Assembly: GCA_002336895.1 (NCBI GenBank)
Contig: DDFC01000017.1
Span: forward strand, 29,221 to 93,220
Origin: Verrucomicrobiaceae bacterium UBA1938
Lineage (GTDB): Bacteria; Verrucomicrobiota; Verrucomicrobiia; Verrucomicrobiales; Verrucomicrobiaceae
Reading direction: 5' to 3'
Length of the DNA stretch: 64,000 nt
In this document: piece after piece, positions 59,973 to 64,000 of the stretch
Numbering within the stretch: position 1 is the stretch's first letter
Layout: every line of letters starts with the position of its first letter
Notes under the pieces: model-generated
What the model was told of the DNA's origin: nothing
Seen by the model: the letters and a program-made list of their open reading frames with translations, nothing else
Database searches by the model: none
Translations under genes and position numbers: made by a program

Positions 59973-60227
59973 TTGACCTCTATGACGCCAGCTCCTTCAT
60001 ACGGTGCTGACCGTGACGCTTACCTCTATGCCGACAAGCCTCGCAAACTGGAACAGTGGCGGGATGAATTGCTCGAAACCATCGCCTCAGTGATGAACCC
60101 GCAGCGCCCCGGACGACGCGAACCCAGAGCCAAGAAACGACGCTCCAAAACGCATCAGCTGCTGACGCAGCCGCGCCGCGAGTTCCAGGAAATTCCCCAC
60201 CGCGACAAGTATCGAAAGGTGGCTTAA
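59973..60227 (+). pseudogene. IS4-like transposase C-terminal fragment
   Basis: An 84-codon frame. The ending EPRAKKRRSKTHQLLTQPRR followed by EFQEIPHR strongly resembles the C-terminal tails of IS4-family transposases (RxKRRPKxYxLLTxPRxxxxxxxxH). The catalytic DDE portion is not present and nothing in frame upstream resembles it, so this is a remnant. Confidence 0.65.
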
Positions 60228-60260
60228 TCAAATGCCATTCATGCCTGGTATCTTTCAAAT

Positions 60261-60773
60261 CTATTTCGAATTAAAATTTCGATGCCAAGTGCCGTTCAAT
60301 ATTGTTCTAATTGTTGATTTTAATTCTAGATATTCCCGCTTGTTTTTAATTGGATAAATTAACGAAATTGTACTATCAAATTGAATCGAGTTTAGAATTT
60401 CTTTGATTTTTAATGTCGCTCGGGGCTCCCCACAAAAGACAATAACAACTTCAGAACTCTCCTTCAAGGCATCGATTAACTTAATTTTAATATTTGGCTT
60501 AAAAGTAAAATTAATTACATCAACTGGGATGCCAGAACGCTCCACATTTTCGATCGTCACATTACTAACATCATTCTTGTTTAACAATGTTGTTAGAGAT
60601 CGGCTACCTTTTATAGTCTCATGACTCAAGATGTTTTGAAAAACAAATTGGGTGGAGTTCACATCCTCATCACCCACCACACAATAAATGTCTATGCCAG
60701 TTAAAGCCTCACCTCCAAATCCAACTTGGCAGTACACGAAAAAAATTAAAGTTGCAACGATTAGAATTTTCAT
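60261..60773 (-). CDS. Exported AT-rich protein, candidate immunity protein for the RHS toxin
   Basis: 170 residues with a signal peptide (about 1-20, ILIVATLIFFVYCQVGFGGE). The mature part is alpha/beta (LTGIDIYCVVGDEDVNSTQF, VVIVFCGEPRATLKIKEILN) with many lysines and isoleucines. GC content is far below the backbone, as is usual for toxin/immunity genes. It begins seven bases after the RHS gene ends, in the same direction. Location and composition suggest immunity against the RHS C-terminal domain. No family is recognised, so the role is inference. Confidence 0.55.
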   Translation of the reverse strand: MKILIVATLIFFVYCQVGFGGEALTGIDIYCVVGDEDVNSTQFVFQNILSHETIKGSRSLTTLLNKNDVSNVTIENVERSGIPVDVINFTFKPNIKIKLIDALKESSEVVIVFCGEPRATLKIKEILNSIQFDSTISLIYPIKNKREYLELKSTIRTILNGTWHRNFNSK

Positions 60774-60780
60774 TCACTTA

Positions 60781-63700
60781 TTACCTCCATCTATTCCACT
60801 GTCTGTAGAAGTCCCAATACTGAGGTCTTCTTTTCTTTTCTTTTAGTTTCGCGCGAACCTCGTTTTCAACGGCAACAGTTGGATCGCTTTTTCCCCATCC
60901 AGGTGGTTTGACTTTCCACTTAATTACGTTGCCTTGATAGTCTATGTTATCCCACGAGTTCCATTTTTCATGGGGATGATCCAATTTTAAAATGGCATGC
61001 CCCACTACCTCATGCCACAATATGACTTCAAAACGCGCTATTTCTTGAACATACCCGCCATTACCATCTTCGACCATATTAGGTATTTTTGAATCAGGAT
61101 GTATCAGGACTCCACGGGTCTGGGTTATTTTATTATGAGCCCATGCGTTATTTTCTGGAACTCCTTTTTCGAGTATGATTGAAGGCTGGCCGCTTGCAGA
61201 CTCAGAAATTCCTTTGTTTAGCAAGTTCCAAAGCTTTGTCTTGTTGGCTACTGATGCATCTTTGTCTTTAATTAGTTGCCATGGATACTTGTTTTTCAAG
61301 CCAGGTTCTGTGCATTCGCACCATACGACCTTTACATCAGTAATAGTAGTGAACGCATCAGCGATTTTATTCCGGTAATCTAAATCTTCCCCCGTCACTA
61401 TTCTTTGACCAAGCACATCCCAAGCATTCAGTAGATCATTGCCCATAATACCATATAGATTGTTGCCACCTTGCTCTGCGATTGGGTCTCTGTTTGGCCA
61501 CCTGCCCAATTCCGGGGAATAGTACCTGTAACCGTAATAGCACCAGCCCGTCTCCACATCCGTATACTTCGTGCTAAACCCTAACGGACTCGCTGCCGCC
61601 TGCCGTCCCCCAGTGCCTTCGAGTTCATTCCATATCGGGCGTCCAACGGCATCATAGTCATGCTGTGAGGTTACCGCTCCGGTGGCCACGAGTACATAGG
61701 CGCTGATGTTGCCGTTACCATCATAGCAGGGGGCCTCCGCCACGTTCCCAGCACGTTGCACCAGCAGCAGACCACCCACTCCGCCGGCTCCGTCCATCGT
61801 GCCGCTGAGATCCGTGCCCCAGGCATAAGCACGTGCCAGTGAGGACTTGGGCTGTGTGGAAAACCCCACGGGATTGACCATCTCGATTTCCGCTAGCAGA
61901 TTCCAGCCGTCGTAGAGGAACCTGAGATCGCTCGTCAGTTTCCAGGTTGGCGCGGTGTTTTCGGTTCCTGGCTGAAGCTCGCTCACCGCCTTGCGTACAC
62001 GGCGGCTTTGGGCGTCGTAGGCAAAGTCCAGGCGCATCTGCGGCATGCCAGTGGCGGTGGCCACGTCCGTGCGTGTGGCTGCGGAGACCAGGCGGTTTTC
62101 GGCGTCCCAGGTGTAAGCCCAGCGACCGTCCTGGATGAGGTTGCCATCGTCATCGTACGCCAGGCTTTCGGGGCTGGCTGGGAACCATACCTTGCCATGG
62201 CGCTGGGTGGTGACATCCTTGGCAGTGCCGTTCTCCATCCTGCCTGCACCCTGGAGCGTGGCACTGACCTCCAGGCTGTGCCAATCGGGATTGGTGGTTG
62301 CACCGGTACGTGTGACCGGCACGATGAACTCATCCCCCTCGCGGATGAGGGTGCCACCACCGGTGACACTGAGCTGCGCCGGGGACTTGACGTGACCGAA
62401 CACCCAGCGGCTGGCGTGCTGCTCGCGCCGAGTGATCTGGTTGAGGCTGTTGGCCGTCCACGTCACCTGGTCCAGGCCGGTGCCGCTGTCAGGAGTGTTC
62501 TGTGCGTCCATGATGCGGTTCCCAATTAAATCGTACCCGTAGCCAAATTGCAAGCCGCGTTTGGCCGGAGCATCCAGAGCGGAGGTGAGGCGCTTGACTG
62601 CGCTGGTCACCTCCCCACGCGGGTCGTAGTCGTAGCGCCAGGTCTCCCCGGTCTCCCGCTGGGCGGAGGTGCGCCGGTGCATCTCATTGTAGCCATAGGT
62701 GTGCCTGCTCAGCTGGGTGTTGCCCACCGTCCAGGTGGTGTATTCGAGCCTGCCCAAAGTGTCCATATGCCAGCCGCCGGTGAGTCCGGCGCCGCTATAG
62801 GTTAGGCTGGTCTTGCGGCCCGTGCTGGCCTCGTAACCGTAGGTTGCGCTGTAGCCGAAGGCCGACACCTTGCCCAGGCGGCCTGCGAGGTCGTAGTCAT
62901 AGTCAATGCTGCGGCTGGCCACGCTGCCCCAGGCCCAAGTGTAAACGTCCCGGCGGTTGGTATCCGTTTCAAAGGTGGTGCTCCAACTGCTGCCGTCAAG
63001 AAGACCGCCTACAACACTTTCTCCGCTGAGCAGGCCATTGGGCCCGGCATAGGCGTAGGTGTGCAGGCCTGCGGCATCGGTCGTGGTCTTGAGCTGGCCG
63101 TCGGCGTAGTAGGTGAAGGTGACGTCGGGAGTGTCATCGCTGTAGTCAATGAGCGAGACATGACCGGCATCGTCGTAGTGGTAGGTGATGGTGATGGGGG
63201 TATTGCTGGGGGTGCGACGTGCCAGGGTGCGCTGGTAGAGGCGGCCGGTGATGGGATCGTAGGTCTGGGAGCTGCCACTGCTCTGGGCATCTGTCTTGCC
63301 CATGAGCTGGCCGGAGGCGGGATCGTGTATCCAGGTGGTGATGTCACCGGTGCTGGTGGCGATGGGGGTGCCCTCCCGGTAGGTGTGCATCTTCCAGAGG
63401 TCGCCGTATTCGTCGTACACATAGCGCATGGGCGAGGTGGCGGTGCCGCCGACGAAAATCTGGTGCCCGAGAAGATCGTAGGTGTAGCTGAGGGTATATC
63501 CATCTGCCTGAGTGACAGTGTCCACCTGTCCCGCACCGGGTTGGCCTGCTGGATGATAGGTGTAGGAACGTTGGGGGGTGTAGGTGGTGTCCCCTGCGGG
63601 CATGAGATCCTCATGTGAGACAAGACTGCGGGCGGTGCCGTCATTGAGGTCAGCATAAACGGTGCGCCTCCTGATACCCGCAATGTCTTGCACCACGGTC

Positions 63701-64000
63701 GGGCGCTCCAGGGCATCGTAATCGTAAGAAATGGTGCCGGTGCCACCTTTGCCAGTTTCGGTCATCAGCAACCCATTGACTGCGGTACGCGTCTGCAACA
63801 AATTAGAACGATTGGTGGCGGCGACAGTCGTGACGGTCTTCGACGATGGGTCAGTGCTGGTAGCAACGGTGGTGACCAAACCGTCTGAGGTATACTCGAT
63901 GGCACTGGAATACAGCGCACCACCCAGCAGCCGCATTGAGGTGCGGGTGCGTGAGGTGGCGCTGCGATCTGTGCTTGCCGTCTCGGTGGTGACCGTCTGC
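60781..64000 (-). CDS. RHS-repeat protein with C-terminal metalloprotease-like toxin domain (5' end outside window)
   Basis: More than 1070 residues, open at the right edge. Many YD repeats are seen (for example GYTLSYTYDLLGHQI and SYDYDALERPTVVQD), ending in the RHS core hallmark YYSPELGRWPNRDPIAEQGG. After NAWDVLGQ the C-terminal 200 residues change composition and contain HEVVGHAILKLDHPH (HEVVGH encoded at 60997-61014), an HExxxH zinc-site type motif, and AVENEVRAKLKEKKRRPQ. This pattern of conserved cage plus variable C-terminus is that of polymorphic toxins. A peptidase role is inferred. Confidence 0.85.
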   Translation of the reverse strand, partial: QTVTTETASTDRSATSRTRTSMRLLGGALYSSAIEYTSDGLVTTVATSTDPSSKTVTTVAATNRSNLLQTRTAVNGLLMTETGKGGTGTISYDYDALERPTVVQDIAGIRRRTVYADLNDGTARSLVSHEDLMPAGDTTYTPQRSYTYHPAGQPGAGQVDTVTQADGYTLSYTYDLLGHQIFVGGTATSPMRYVYDEYGDLWKMHTYREGTPIATSTGDITTWIHDPASGQLMGKTDAQSSGSSQTYDPITGRLYQRTLARRTPSNTPITITYHYDDAGHVSLIDYSDDTPDVTFTYYADGQLKTTTDAAGLHTYAYAGPNGLLSGESVVGGLLDGSSWSTTFETDTNRRDVYTWAWGSVASRSIDYDYDLAGRLGKVSAFGYSATYGYEASTGRKTSLTYSGAGLTGGWHMDTLGRLEYTTWTVGNTQLSRHTYGYNEMHRRTSAQRETGETWRYDYDPRGEVTSAVKRLTSALDAPAKRGLQFGYGYDLIGNRIMDAQNTPDSGTGLDQVTWTANSLNQITRREQHASRWVFGHVKSPAQLSVTGGGTLIREGDEFIVPVTRTGATTNPDWHSLEVSATLQGAGRMENGTAKDVTTQRHGKVWFPASPESLAYDDDGNLIQDGRWAYTWDAENRLVSAATRTDVATATGMPQMRLDFAYDAQSRRVRKAVSELQPGTENTAPTWKLTSDLRFLYDGWNLLAEIEMVNPVGFSTQPKSSLARAYAWGTDLSGTMDGAGGVGGLLLVQRAGNVAEAPCYDGNGNISAYVLVATGAVTSQHDYDAVGRPIWNELEGTGGRQAAASPLGFSTKYTDVETGWCYYGYRYYSPELGRWPNRDPIAEQGGNNLYGIMGNDLLNAWDVLGQRIVTGEDLDYRNKIADAFTTITDVKVVWCECTEPGLKNKYPWQLIKDKDASVANKTKLWNLLNKGISESASGQPSIILEKGVPENNAWAHNKITQTRGVLIHPDSKIPNMVEDGNGGYVQEIARFEVILWHEVVGHAILKLDHPHEKWNSWDNIDYQGNVIKWKVKPPGWGKSDPTVAVENEVRAKLKEKKRRPQYWDFYRQWNRWR

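Noticed and set aside
61175..61378. Small plus-strand frames within the RHS gene as separate genes
   Set aside because: They lie opposite the RHS toxin domain and lack start signals or motifs.

Overview
The window looks like a chromosomal segment of a member of the Verrucomicrobiota (Verrucomicrobiaceae-like). No marker gene proves this. It is inferred from the GC-rich backbone, two sigma-factor/FecR-LamG anti-sigma modules, two DUF1549/DUF1553 cytochrome-like proteins with DUF1501 partners, a DUF4407 protein, and dispersed purine-rich repeat elements that even sit in frame inside a coding region.

Backbone, 1-36.5 kb. The left edge carries a sulfur-handling module: a DsrE-like protein and a rhodanese next to an ArsR regulator. 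Across a shared palindromic operator it faces a DUF2892 membrane protein, an RND efflux pair and a second DUF2892 protein. After a glycine-rich RRM protein, an unknown membrane protein and a NagB-like protein comes the first sigma/FecR-LamG pair. A six-gene operon behind a LacI-type regulator (RbsB, a small unknown, RbsC, two exported nucleoside hydrolases, RbsK) appears to scavenge nucleosides for ribose, but no ABC ATPase is present. A translationally coupled sigma - FecR-LamG - PSD1 - DUF1501 operon follows. Next come a glycosyltransferase, a methyltransferase, a small hypothetical cluster, an Ate1/Bpt-like transferase, DUF4407, a convergent DUF1501/PSD1 pair, a lipoprotein, a HAD hydrolase and tRNA-Lys(UUU).

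Accessory region, about 36.6-60.3 kb. Immediately 3' of tRNA-Lys the composition drops and hypotheticals dominate. The region begins with an excisionase-like gene and a protein with two tandem winged-helix segments, followed by five ATCCGGA repeats at 20-21 bp spacing, which resembles an iteron-type replication origin. At 44.4-48.1 kb lies the most striking locus, a complete His-Xaa-Ser (Hxs) peptide-modification system: an HxsA precursor with nine HXS triplets and a C-terminal SH3-like domain, transcribed divergently from translationally coupled HxsD, HxsB and HxsC, the last two being radical SAM enzymes. It is followed by small SH3/Sm-like envelope proteins, a DUF350 protein, an exported DNase I-like protein, a GIY-YIG protein and a 1444-residue SF1 helicase with a predicted C-terminal nuclease, probably a defence gene. 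The 56-60 kb stretch is a scrap yard: attC-like elements after small genes, a damaged HIT gene, a DnaE C-terminal fragment, and pieces of three transposase types.

Right edge, 60.3-64 kb. An RHS-repeat protein running off the window ends in a variable domain with an HEVVGH motif and is followed seven bases later by an AT-rich, signal-peptide-bearing gene, a candidate toxin-immunity pair.
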